From positions 78,222 through 142,221 of the forward strand of contig CAVPBZ010000005.1 in NCBI GenBank assembly GCA_963702235.1: a DNA stretch of 64,000 nucleotides, read 5' to 3'. Origin of the DNA: PALSA-505 sp963702235 (GTDB lineage Bacteria; Actinomycetota; Actinomycetes; Streptosporangiales; Streptosporangiaceae). Positions 27,014 to 34,785 of this stretch are shown here, one piece after another. The translations under genes were made by a program, and so were the position numbers. Under the pieces are notes generated by a model. It was not told the DNA's origin and ran no database searches. It saw only the letters and a list, made by a program, of their open reading frames with translations. The stretch's first letter is position 1, and every line of letters starts with the position of its first letter.

Positions 27014-28135
27014 TCACGCGCACGCGCTGACGACGGGCTCCATCACCAGCCCGAAGCTGCGCAGCACGCCGAGCAGCTCGCGGTGCCCGAACGCCTGGCA
27101 GCCCGACGCGAACCCGGCCCGCCGCGGCGGCTGCTGCAGCAGCGAGTAGGCGGCGTGCGCCTGCAGCAGCCCGGTCTGCTTGTAGTTGCTGTTGCCGTGG
27201 ATCACGCAGTGCACCCGGCCCAGCGGGCCGGACGCGTAGACCGAGTCCAGCGACGTGTTGACCCGGGGGTTCTCCCGCGGCGGCATGCCGGACTGGACCG
27301 AGCTGGCCACGCTGGCCAGCGCTTCCTCCTGCTGGTCGGCCGGCAGCGTCTTGATCTGCTCCTCGACCATCTTGACCGTGGCCACGACGCCCTCCATCAC
27401 GGTCCGGTCGAAGACGCCGCCGATGGCCTTGCAGGAGGCCACGCGCGGGTCGTTCTTGAACCACACCGGGTGGCTGGTGCCGCCCCAGGGCAGCGCCAGC
27501 CCGGTCTCGTGCTGGCCGGGGACGACGACCTCGAACTTAGACTCGGGGTTCCACTTCTGGTACTGGTTGTGCTCGAGGTAGTACCAGTCCGCCTTGAGGA
27601 TCGTGAAGATCGTCTGCGTGGAGGCCTGGGTCGGGAATCCCTTCCACAGCACCAGGATGTCCAGGGTGTCCACGCCCGGCGTCTCCAGGCAGATGTTCGC
27701 CGCGATCTCGCCGGTGGTGTACATCTGCGCGACGCCCGGCGACAGCAGCAGGCCGCGGTCGGCGAACTGGGCGCCCCAGTTCGACTGCGCGGCCATGACC
27801 CAGTCCTGCTCGCCCGTCGTGTCCAGGTAGTGGCAGCCGGCCGCGAGGCTCGCCTCCACCACCGCCGGCCCGTGCTTGATGAACGGGCCGACGATGTTGC
27901 ACACCACGCTGGCCCCGTCGAACAGCTCGGTCAGCGGGCCCACCTCGTGGCTGACTTCGACGACCTCGTGCTCCGCGGTCTCGATGCCGGGGATCTTCTC
28001 GATCACCTCCTGCAGCCGGGCCTTGTCCCGGCCGGCCGCGATGAACGGGACGTGAAACTCGCGCAGGTACTCGCAGACCAGGCGGCCGGTGTAACCGGAG
28101 GCGCCGTACACGACGACGGGCTTGCTCGTGCTCAT
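27014..28135 (-). CDS. Saccharopine-dehydrogenase-like / trans-acting enoyl-reductase-type NAD(P)-binding protein
   Basis: The ATG at 28135 (MSTSKPVVVYGASGYTGRLV) gives 373 residues. The Rossmann GASGYTG motif and CNIVGPFIKHGPAVVEA with HYLDTTGE are typical of the saccharopine dehydrogenase NADP-binding family, which in mycobacteria includes trans-acting enoyl reductases of lipid biosynthesis. The family also contains proteins of unknown substrate. Neighbours (acyl-CoA ligase, SDR) point to lipid or acyl-CoA metabolism. Confidence 0.8.
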   Translation of the reverse strand: MSTSKPVVVYGASGYTGRLVCEYLREFHVPFIAAGRDKARLQEVIEKIPGIETAEHEVVEVSHEVGPLTELFDGASVVCNIVGPFIKHGPAVVEASLAAGCHYLDTTGEQDWVMAAQSNWGAQFADRGLLLSPGVAQMYTTGEIAANICLETPGVDTLDILVLWKGFPTQASTQTIFTILKADWYYLEHNQYQKWNPESKFEVVVPGQHETGLALPWGGTSHPVWFKNDPRVASCKAIGGVFDRTVMEGVVATVKMVEEQIKTLPADQQEEALASVASSVQSGMPPRENPRVNTSLDSVYASGPLGRVHCVIHGNSNYKQTGLLQAHAAYSLLQQPPRRAGFASGCQAFGHRELLGVLRSFGLVMEPVVSACA

Positions 28136-28169
28136 GGATGCTGCCTTTCGGGTTTCGGGGATGGCGCGG

Positions 28170-28973
28170 TCACATGCCCATGCCGCCGTTGACCGGCAGG
28201 CCGGCCCCGGTGACGAAGCGGGCGCCGTCGGAGGCGAGGAACACCACGGCATCGGCCATGTCGTTGACTTCGCCGAGCCGGCCGAGCGGGGTCAGGCCGA
28301 TCACGTCGCCGACCGCGGCCTCGGCGCTGGGCCACAGGCCCAGGGTCACCATGTCGCTAGCCAGCTTCAGGCCCATCTGGGTGGCCACGAGTCCCGGGTA
28401 GACGCAGTTCACCCGCACGCCGTAGCCCAGCTTCCCGGACTCCTGCGCGGCCACCCGGGTCAGCCGGTCCACCGCCGACTTGGTCGCCGAGTAGCCCGCG
28501 ATACCGGGGAACGGGATCGTCGCGGCCACCGAGGAGATGTTGACGATGGCGCCGCCCTGGCCCGCCGCGCCGTCCGGCCGCATGGCGCGGAAGGCATGCT
28601 TGATGCCCAGCGCCGTGCCGACGATGTTGACGTCCAGCATCTGCCGGAGCTCGGCCGGGTCGATGTCGATCACCAGCGCGGAAATCTCGACGCCGGCGTT
28701 GTTGATCAGGATGTCGAAGCCGCCCAGCTCGACGATCGTCCGGGTGACCGCGCCCTCCCAGCTGGCGTCGTCGGTCACGTCCAGCCTGACGAAGCCCGCG
28801 GCCGCGCCGGTCTCGCGCAGCGCCGCGGCGGTCTTCTCGCCGTCGCCGTCGAGGATGTCGCCGATCATCACCGCGGCCCCGGCGCGGGCGAGCGCCTCGG
28901 CCATGCCCGCTCCCAGCCCGCGCGCTCCGCCGGTTACCAGTGCCTTGCGTCCAGTCAGGTCGTACACGCTCAT
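28170..28973 (-). CDS. SDR-family oxidoreductase
   Basis: The ATG at 28973 follows GAGGAG. The 267 residues have the cofactor motif TGGARGLGAGMAE, the DV site (LDVTDD), NNAG, the catalytic Ser (NISSVAA), YSATK (Tyr and Lys) and PVNGGMGM at the end. It is a classical short-chain dehydrogenase, probably acting on a hydroxyacyl or ring alcohol. It is the first gene of the leftward operon opposite the TetR gene. Confidence 0.93.
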   Translation of the reverse strand: MSVYDLTGRKALVTGGARGLGAGMAEALARAGAAVMIGDILDGDGEKTAAALRETGAAAGFVRLDVTDDASWEGAVTRTIVELGGFDILINNAGVEISALVIDIDPAELRQMLDVNIVGTALGIKHAFRAMRPDGAAGQGGAIVNISSVAATIPFPGIAGYSATKSAVDRLTRVAAQESGKLGYGVRVNCVYPGLVATQMGLKLASDMVTLGLWPSAEAAVGDVIGLTPLGRLGEVNDMADAVVFLASDGARFVTGAGLPVNGGMGM

Positions 28974-28999
28974 CCGAAGCTCCTCGGGTCGCCGTTGGC

Positions 29000-29059
29000 C
29001 TTGACAATCGTCAAGCTTTAATTGGACGCTTGTCAAGAGTTCTTTGGACAGTTGTCAAG
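29000..29059. promoter_or_regulatory. Three regularly spaced operators between the SDR operon and TetR
   Basis: Three 16-base sites of form TTGxAC-N4-GTCAAG start at 29000 (CTTGAC-AATC-GTCAAG, a perfect palindrome), 29022 (TTGGAC-GCTT-GTCAAG) and 29044 (TTGGAC-AGTT-GTCAAG). Each starts exactly 22 bases after the last, about two helical turns, so bound proteins would lie on one face of the DNA. The likely ligand is the TetR protein at 29143. Confidence 0.75.
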
Positions 29060-29142
29060 GGCCCGAACGGGAAGGCGCCGGCCGGACGCTAGAATCAGAC
29101 GCGATACGCAGGGAAAACCCGGAAGGCAGACGGACAATCGCC

Positions 29143-29778
29143 GTGACGCAGGTTGCCGAGACGAAGCGTGACAAGATCTCACGCCGCCAGGTGGACAAGT
29201 TCGCCGAGCGGCGGGCGCAGCTCGCCGACGCCGCGCTGGTGACCCTGGCCGAGCTCGGCTACGCCCGCACCAGCCTGCGCGAGATCGCGCAGAACTCCGA
29301 GTTCTCGCACGGCGTGCTGCACTACTACTTCAGGGACAAGGCCGACCTCATCACCGAGTGCGTCCGGCGGTACAACGCGTACTGCGTCACCCGCTACGAC
29401 CAGGTCGTGGCCACGTCGCGGACGGCCGGCGAGCTCAAGCGGGACTTCGCCGCCGGCCTGGCCAAGACGCTGCTCGAGGACACCGCGATGCACCGGCTGT
29501 GGTACGACCTGCGCACGCAGAGCCTGTTCGAGCCGTCGTTCCAGCCGGACGTCGCGGAGATTGACAAGAGCCTGGAGCGGATGATCTGGCGGATCGTCAG
29601 CCAGTTCGCCGAGCTCGCCGGGGCCCCGCTGGCCGTCTCGTCCGAGGTGGCGTACGCGATCTTCGACGGGCTGTTCCAGCAGAGCCTGCTCAAGCACCTG
29701 TCCGGCGACACCGGCGCGGCCGCCGACCTGCAGGCCCACGTCGTGTCCCTGATGGATAAGCTCATCCTCGCTGGCTGA
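29143..29778 (+). CDS. TetR-family regulator of the divergent lipid-type operon
   Basis: The GTG at 29143 (VTQVAETKRDKISRR) gives 211 residues; the longer frame would start at a TTG inside the third operator. The N-terminal HTH (YARTSLREIAQNSEFSHGVL, HYYF) is followed by a helical ligand domain. Divergence from the SDR-reductase-ligase operon over three spaced sites indicates that it controls that operon and itself, probably sensing an acyl-CoA or related ligand as many FadR/KstR-like TetR proteins do. Confidence 0.9.
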   Translation: MTQVAETKRDKISRRQVDKFAERRAQLADAALVTLAELGYARTSLREIAQNSEFSHGVLHYYFRDKADLITECVRRYNAYCVTRYDQVVATSRTAGELKRDFAAGLAKTLLEDTAMHRLWYDLRTQSLFEPSFQPDVAEIDKSLERMIWRIVSQFAELAGAPLAVSSEVAYAIFDGLFQQSLLKHLSGDTGAAADLQAHVVSLMDKLILAG

Positions 29779-29806
29779 GCTTCAGGTCCCGTCCCGGGAG
29801 GCTGCC

Positions 29807-30215
29807 ATGGCGACCGTCAGCGTTCGCTACATCGTGCACGACGTCGATGCCGCCATCGCGTTCTACCGCGAGCACCTCGGGTTCCGCGAGCAGATGCATC
29901 CGGCACCGGCGTTTGCCATGCTCACCCGCGGTGATCTGCGTCTTGTCCTCAGCGCGCCCGGGAGGCGGCCCGGGCGGCGGCCAGGCCATGCCCGACGGCA
30001 CGATGCCGGAGCCCGGCGGCTGGAACCGGTTCTCGCTCGAAGTCTCCGACCTGGCGGCAACGGCCGGCGCGCTGCGGGCGGCCGGGGTGCATTTCCGCAA
30101 CGACATCGTCACCGGCGTGGGCGGCAAGCAGGTCCTGATCGACGATCCGTCGGGGAATCCGGTCGAGCTGTTCGAGCCGGTCCTTCCCGAAGCCAGGCTG
30201 TCCCGCTCAGGCTGA
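29807..30215 (+). pseudogene. VOC-family protein (glyoxalase/bleomycin-resistance type), one frameshift
   Basis: The ATG at 29807 follows GGGAGG. It begins MATVSVRYIVHDVDAAIAFY, REHLGF. One extra G at 29960-29962 breaks the frame; correction gives GGGQAMPDGTMPEPGGWNRF, LEVSDLAATAGALRAAGV and GKQVLIDDPSGNPVELFEPV, a typical single-domain VOC protein of about 135 residues with the metal Glu in NPVELFEP. It lies 28 bases after the TetR gene on the same strand. Confidence 0.75.
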
Positions 30216-30300
30216 GTTCCCTGGTGGCGGCGCTCAGGCTGAGTTCCCTGGTGGCGGCGCCGCTCAGGCTGAGCGCCGTGGTGGCGGCGCCGCCTGGTTC
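30204..30300. repeat. Three tandem ~30-bp repeats starting at the VOC stop codon
   Basis: Units of form GCTCAGGCTGAGTTCCCTGG followed by TGGCGGC are repeated three times. The first copy contains the TGA stop of the VOC gene. The last copy has diverged (GAGCGCCGTGG). Confidence 0.7.
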
Positions 30301-30456
30301 ATGATCGATGCCGAGTTGCACCCCACCGGTGGGGGTAAAGGCGCCGTCGATCAACGTCGCGGCGGCCGGGCGGGCTGGGCGGTGCCGATCAGGAACCGGT
30401 CGCCGGACCGGCACCTCGTGTCTCCTGTCCCGGCACCTCGTGCCGCCCAGTTCCAA

Positions 30457-30506
30457 GATCGATGGAAGCCTAGTGTTCACCTGGGGGCATCAAACTTCCA
30501 TCGATC
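30457..30506. repeat. Long inverted repeat, 12-bp perfect arms
   Basis: GATCGATGGAAG (30457-30468) is exactly complementary to CTTCCATCGATC (30495-30506), with a 26-base loop. It lies in a 367-base region without genes and has no T-run. It could be a structured RNA, a terminator for the convergent genes or a protein-binding site. A second short palindrome, CCCACCGGTGGG, lies at about 30322-30333. Confidence 0.6.
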
Positions 30507-30582
30507 AAGAGGGGGTGCCGCCGTCTGGCTCGCATCCTTAGCACGGGACCCGGAAGGTTCGCGCCGGCGGAATCCTGGTCCG

Positions 30583-31026
30583 TCAGTTGATGTCGAACTC
30601 GTTGCCCTCCGGGTCGGTCATCGCGACCGCGTAGTGGTCCAGCCCCTCCTCGGACAGGACCCGCGTGATCGTGGCGCCGAGGCCGGCCAGGCGGCTGGCC
30701 TCGGCGTTGACCAGCCGCCGGCGGCTCTCCAGCGGCGTGGCCCGCCCGCCGCTCGCCCGGATGTCGATATGCAGCCGGTTCTTGACCGTCTTCCCCTCGG
30801 GCACGATGTGGAACATGATGCGCGGCCCGCGGCCGTCCGGGTCGATGATGCTGTCCGCCCCGGCGCCGAGCTCCTCCTCGGGCACGCCGACCTCGCGCCA
30901 GTAGTCGTCCCAGCTGGCGTAGCCATCCGGCGGCGGCTCCAGCACGTAGCCCAGCGCGCTGGCCCAGAACCGGGCGAGCCGGTCCGGGTCGGCGCAGTCG
31001 ATGCAGATCTGGAAGCTGGCCGCCAT
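30583..31026 (-). CDS. VOC-family protein (glyoxalase-like domain)
   Basis: A 147-residue intact protein: MAASFQICIDCADPDRLARF, WASALGY, RIMFHIVPEGKTVKNRLHID, HYAVAMTDPEGNEFDIN. This pattern (PEGKTVKNRLHIDI) is a common actinobacterial VOC subfamily of unknown substrate. It is unrelated in detail to the VOC proteins at 10.9 and 29.8 kb. Confidence 0.88.
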   Translation of the reverse strand: MAASFQICIDCADPDRLARFWASALGYVLEPPPDGYASWDDYWREVGVPEEELGAGADSIIDPDGRGPRIMFHIVPEGKTVKNRLHIDIRASGGRATPLESRRRLVNAEASRLAGLGATITRVLSEEGLDHYAVAMTDPEGNEFDIN

Positions 31027-31197
31027 CGGCCTCTCCTTTCGCTCGGCGCGTCGTCTCGGTGAGCGCGATGTGGGCCAGCATGCCAGCCAGGTCCGACCGG
31101 GGTATGGCGGCGCGTCTGGCCACGGGTCCGACGGCGCCGGCCGGTCCAGCGCACAGCCTCAGCGCGCGGCGCCAGCGCAGGCCGTCAGCGCACGGCG

Positions 31198-31635
31198 TCA
31201 GCTCAGCGTGTCCGCGATCGCGCGCTCCCAGCTGGCCAGGAACCCGGGGTAACCCGCGGCGAACCGGTCCAGTTCCGCGTTCGCCTCGGGGGCCAGCGCG
31301 GTGAGGTCGTAGCCGACCGTCACGCGGGTCCCGGGCGCCGCGGGCTGGCATCGGACACTCACGATCCCGGCCCGGTCGCCCGGCGTGACCCGGGTGTAGC
31401 TGATCGCCCGGCCCGGTTTCCGGCTGGCGACGGTCCAGGTGGTGACGTGCTCGCCGTGCCCGGTCACGAAGACCACCCCCGGCTCGCTGTCGTCGGCGGC
31501 CGGGCTGGGGAACTCTGGCTCCCAGCCCTGCGCCCAGGCACGTTCGCCGGTCGGCGTGAACAGGGCGAACGCCTGCGCTGGGGGTAGCCGCACGTCGATG
31601 CTGCCGGTGAGCCGCACCCGGGCGCAGGCCGTCAC
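31198..31635 (-). CDS. SRPBCC (START-like) family protein
   Basis: A 145-residue protein with the SRPBCC start (GSIDVRLPPAQAFALFTPTG), a central beta-sheet and a C-terminal helix (FLASWERAIADTL). Such folds bind hydrophobic ligands. The GTG start at 31635 overlaps the stop of the upstream gene by GTGA, so the two are coupled. The ligand is unknown. Confidence 0.78.
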   Translation of the reverse strand: MTACARVRLTGSIDVRLPPAQAFALFTPTGERAWAQGWEPEFPSPAADDSEPGVVFVTGHGEHVTTWTVASRKPGRAISYTRVTPGDRAGIVSVRCQPAAPGTRVTVGYDLTALAPEANAELDRFAAGYPGFLASWERAIADTLS

Positions 31636-31895
31636 TCTGACGGCTCCTCGCCGGAGTCGGGCAGGCGGTGGCTGTCGGCGGCCGTCAGGTCCAGCCCGTA
31701 GACCTCGCTGAGCCGCCCGATGACCGCGACGGTCTCGCCGCCGAACGGCGGCTTGCCCTCGAAGGCGTGCAGCACGATGCCCTCGAGCAGGTCACCGAGG
31801 GACATGTCGAGGTACTCGGCGAGTCCCTTGAGCACCTTCAGCAGCCGCCGCTCCATCCGGACGCCCGTCTGTATCCGGTCCACCGTTGGTACCAC
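31632..31895 (-). CDS. Small helical protein with ribbon-helix-helix-like segment
   Basis: An 87-residue protein starting with a GTG at 31895. The segment TGVRMERRLLKVLKGLAEYL, DMSLGDLLEGIVLHAFEGK looks like a ribbon-helix-helix DNA-binding motif, though I do not recognise the family. A good -10 (TACACT, 31907-31902) ends six bases before the GTG, and TTCGCA lies 17 bases further upstream, so the mRNA is probably leaderless. It is coupled to the SRPBCC gene and may regulate it. Confidence 0.6.
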   Translation of the reverse strand: MVPTVDRIQTGVRMERRLLKVLKGLAEYLDMSLGDLLEGIVLHAFEGKPPFGGETVAVIGRLSEVYGLDLTAADSHRLPDSGEEPSE

Positions 31896-31909
31896 GGTAC
31901 CAGTGTACC
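31889..31909. promoter_or_regulatory. Triple GTACC repeat over a leaderless promoter
   Basis: GTACC occurs at 31889, 31897 and 31905, a strict 8-base period across the -10 box and start codon. This suggests an operator, perhaps for autoregulation by the helical protein. Confidence 0.45.
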
Positions 31910-31935
31910 TAATTTCCAGGCCACTGCGAAGAGTG

Positions 31936-33849
31936 TCAGCCCGAGGTTCCCCTGGGCGCGGTCCCCACGGCCGGCGTGACCTCGGCCTGCAGGGTCGGCT
32001 CGGTCTCGAGCGGCATGCTGACGCGGGCGACCACCACGTCGGGGCGCGTCCGCAGCGCGTTGGACAGCACCAGGTCGAGGTGGTTGTGCAGGAAGCTGTA
32101 GCGCAGCCTGGGCGGGACGATCATCGGGATCAGCACCACGACCTGCTCGTCGTCGACCGCGCAGACCTGGTCGATGTAGCGGACAATCGGCTCGACCACC
32201 GAGGCGTACTCGGTCCGCAGCACGAGCAGCGGGACCCCCGGGTCCCACCGGGACCATTCCTCCCGGATCCGCCGGGAAACCTCGTCACCCTGGTCGCCCT
32301 CGTCCAGCACGACCCTGACCGCGGTCACGTCCGGCGCGAGCGACAGCGCCTCGGACAGGGCGTACCTGGTGAGCCGTGACACCGTGGTCACCGGGACGAT
32401 CACCTTCGTGCGCTTGCCCGTCGGCTTGGGCGGCACCTCGTCCAGGCGCAGGGCCCCGGCGACCCGGCGGTAGTAGGCGCGGATCCGGCTGAACAGCACG
32501 ATGAACGTGGGGATGGCCACCACTACGACCCAGGCGCCCTGGGTGAACTTGGAGATGAGGAAGATGACGGTGGCCGTCCCGGTGACCACAGCCCCGAGGC
32601 CGTTGACGGCCGCGCGGCTGCGCCAGCCGGGCGGCCTGGTCCGCCGCCAGTGAATGACCAGCCCGCTCTGGGCCAGCGTGAAGCCGATGAAGACCCCGAT
32701 GGCGAACAGCGGGATCATCGTGTTCGTGTTCCCGTTGACCGCGATCAGCAGCGCGCCCGACAGGATGGCGAGCGCCCAGATGCCGTTGGCGAAGGTCTGC
32801 CGGTCTCCGCGCAGCGAGAACAGGTGCGGCAGGTAGTGATCGCGGGCCAGCAGGCTGGCGAGGACCGGCAGGCCGCCGAACGAGGTGTTGGCGGCCAGCG
32901 CCAGGACAATCGTGATCGTGAGCGACACGATGTAGTACGCCCAGTGCCTGCCGACGGCCATCGCCATGATCTGGCTGAGCACCGTCTGGCCGGACCGGGG
33001 CCCGACCTGCCAGCGATCGGCCAGCACCGCGAGGCCGAGCAGCATGGCGCCGAGGATGACCCCGAGCAGTGTCTCGGTCCGCTTGGCCCGCTTGACCCTC
33101 GGCTCCTTGAACAGCGGCACGCCGTTGGCGATCGCCTCGACTCCGGTCAGCGCGCTGCAGCCGGCCGAGAACGCCTTGAGGATGAGCAGCACGCTCACCG
33201 TCTCCAGCGAGTGCGACGGGAGCAGCGAGCGGCCGGGCTGCGATGCGTGCAGCGCGAGCGGGTGGATCAGCCCGACCGCGATGATCGCCAGCAAGCCGAT
33301 GATGAAGACCGCCGTCGGCAGCAGGAAGGCCCGCGCCGCATCGCCGAGGCCGCGCAGGTTGAGCACGGTGACGACGGCGAGGATCAGCAGGCAGATCGGC
33401 ACGATGTCCGGGCTGAGCCGGGGGAAGGCGGAGACCAGCGTGCCCACGCCTGCCGCGATCGACACGGCGACGGTCAGGGTGTAGTCGATGATGAGCGACG
33501 CCCCGGCCAGCAGGCTCACCCGTGCGCCGAAGTTGTCCTTGGAAACGGCGTACGCGCCGCCGCCGTGCGGGTAGGCGTCGATCACCTGCCGGTAAGAGAA
33601 CACCAGGATGGCGAGCAGCGCCACGATCGCCAGCGTGATCGGCAGCACCAGGTGCAGCGCGCCGACGCCAGCGACGGCGAGCACGACGATGATCGCCTCG
33701 GGCCCGTAGGCGACCGAGGTCAGCGCGTCGAGTGACAGCGCGGGAAGGCCCTCCAGGGGCGTGATCTGCTCTTTGGCGAGCTCTGACGCGCGCAGCGGCC
33801 TGCCGACGAGGGCGCGCCACGCGCTGCTGAAAGCCGACGGGCCGGGCAT
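31936..33849 (-). CDS. APC-superfamily amino-acid/cation permease with C-terminal cytosolic domain
   Basis: The ATG at 33849 (MPGPSAFSSAWRALVGRPLR) gives 637 residues. About 12 transmembrane segments include SVAYGPEAIIVVLAVAGVGA and the unwound-helix motif NTSFGGLPVLASLLARDHYL. The last about 170 residues are soluble (RTKVIVPVTTVSRLTRYALS), as in the large actinobacterial APC permeases related to K+ or amino-acid transporters. The substrate cannot be fixed. It follows the YoaK gene by 11 bases. Confidence 0.85.
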   Translation of the reverse strand: MPGPSAFSSAWRALVGRPLRASELAKEQITPLEGLPALSLDALTSVAYGPEAIIVVLAVAGVGALHLVLPITLAIVALLAILVFSYRQVIDAYPHGGGAYAVSKDNFGARVSLLAGASLIIDYTLTVAVSIAAGVGTLVSAFPRLSPDIVPICLLILAVVTVLNLRGLGDAARAFLLPTAVFIIGLLAIIAVGLIHPLALHASQPGRSLLPSHSLETVSVLLILKAFSAGCSALTGVEAIANGVPLFKEPRVKRAKRTETLLGVILGAMLLGLAVLADRWQVGPRSGQTVLSQIMAMAVGRHWAYYIVSLTITIVLALAANTSFGGLPVLASLLARDHYLPHLFSLRGDRQTFANGIWALAILSGALLIAVNGNTNTMIPLFAIGVFIGFTLAQSGLVIHWRRTRPPGWRSRAAVNGLGAVVTGTATVIFLISKFTQGAWVVVVAIPTFIVLFSRIRAYYRRVAGALRLDEVPPKPTGKRTKVIVPVTTVSRLTRYALSEALSLAPDVTAVRVVLDEGDQGDEVSRRIREEWSRWDPGVPLLVLRTEYASVVEPIVRYIDQVCAVDDEQVVVLIPMIVPPRLRYSFLHNHLDLVLSNALRTRPDVVVARVSMPLETEPTLQAEVTPAVGTAPRGTSG

Positions 33850-33860
33850 GCCTGCACACT

Positions 33861-34562
33861 TTACGTGGTCGGGGTCGGCTTCTCTCGCGACCGCTCCGGG
33901 CGCGCCCCCGCGTACACGGCCAGGACCAGGCAGATGGGCGCGAGGATGATCACCGGGACCGCGGCCGGCGCGTTGGCGATCAGGATGCCGCCGACCAGCG
34001 CGCCCACGGCCAGGGCGAGCAGCGGCCCGGGCTGCCGCCATCCCGGCCAGTTGCGCTGGCCCGGGCTGACCAGCGCCGAGATCAGCCCGGTCAGCTGCCC
34101 GGTCAGGTACGTGGTCGAGAAGTCGCCCCGGCCCAGGCCGCGCACGGCCGTGCTCTGCACTCCCATCGCGGTGGCGGCCATGGCCAGCAGCACGAACTGG
34201 ACCGCCCCGGCCGGGCTGGTGCCGGTCAGCTCCCAGCCCGCGCTGAGCCCGGCCAGCAGCGCGAACTCGGCACCGAGCGCGGCCGTCACCATCGCCGGCC
34301 AGTCCTCTTCCGCCGCCGTGGCCGCCGCCGCCGTGGCCGCCGCCGCCGTGGCCGCCGCCCCCGGCCCCGTGGCCGCCCGCCGCCGCGGTCCCAGCGCGAG
34401 CACCCGCGCCCCGATCACGACCCCGAGCACGTAACCGGCCACCGACACCGCCGCGTGCTCGGCCAGGCTGGCCGACACCCGCGCCGCCGCCAGCCCGAAC
34501 AGCACGAAGTTGCCGGTGATCACGCTGGTGAACACGCCGCCCAGCCGGGTGAAGCTGGCCAC
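33861..34562 (-). CDS. YoaK/DUF1275-family membrane protein, true start probably upstream
   Basis: The GTG at 34562 gives 233 residues with the family motif ASFTRLGGVFTSVITGN and FSTTYLTGQLTGL. However the expected preceding residues (LAAVLLTAGTGATDV) are encoded in frame just upstream, so the real start must lie further out; only CTG codons and an 18-bp tandem repeat encoding APTGPK are found there. Either a non-standard start or an indel hides it. The transporter-like family has no certain substrate. Confidence 0.75.
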   Translation of the reverse strand: MASFTRLGGVFTSVITGNFVLFGLAAARVSASLAEHAAVSVAGYVLGVVIGARVLALGPRRRAATGPGAAATAAAATAAAATAAEEDWPAMVTAALGAEFALLAGLSAGWELTGTSPAGAVQFVLLAMAATAMGVQSTAVRGLGRGDFSTTYLTGQLTGLISALVSPGQRNWPGWRQPGPLLALAVGALVGGILIANAPAAVPVIILAPICLVLAVYAGARPERSREKPTPTT

Positions 34563-34649
34563 GTCCGTGGCCCCGGTGCCGGCCGTGAGCAGGACCGCGG
34601 CCAGGGTGATCCGGCGGGACAGCCCAGCGGGCGCAGGGCGGGCCTTCGG

Positions 34650-34745
34650 CCCGGTGGGCGCCTTCGGCCCGGTGGGCGCCTTCGGCCCGGTGGGCGCCTT
34701 CGGCCCGGTGGGCGCCTTCGGCCCGGTGCGCGCCTTCGGCCCGGT
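34650..34745. repeat. Five tandem 18-bp repeats (GGCGCCTTCGGCCCGGTG)
   Basis: Near-identical 18-base units lie between the MFS stop and the YoaK start. Read on the minus strand they encode APTGPK in frame with YoaK. They may be part of a variable N-terminal linker or a minisatellite. Confidence 0.75.
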
Positions 34746-34785
34746 CTTCCTGCCAGTCAGCGCGCCACCCCCGGCACCCGCGCGC

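Noticed and set aside
29044..29142. Longer TetR start at the TTG at 29044
   Set aside because: It would begin inside an operator and adds unconvincing residues before the normal TetR N-terminus.
31936..34041. Longer N-terminus of the APC permease up to 34041
   Set aside because: It overlaps the YoaK gene and is Arg/Gly-rich low-complexity sequence; the ATG at 33849 fits better.
34650..34745. Possible CRISPR or clustered operators (18-bp repeats)
   Set aside because: Direct tandem repeats without spacers that are in frame with YoaK; more like a minisatellite.
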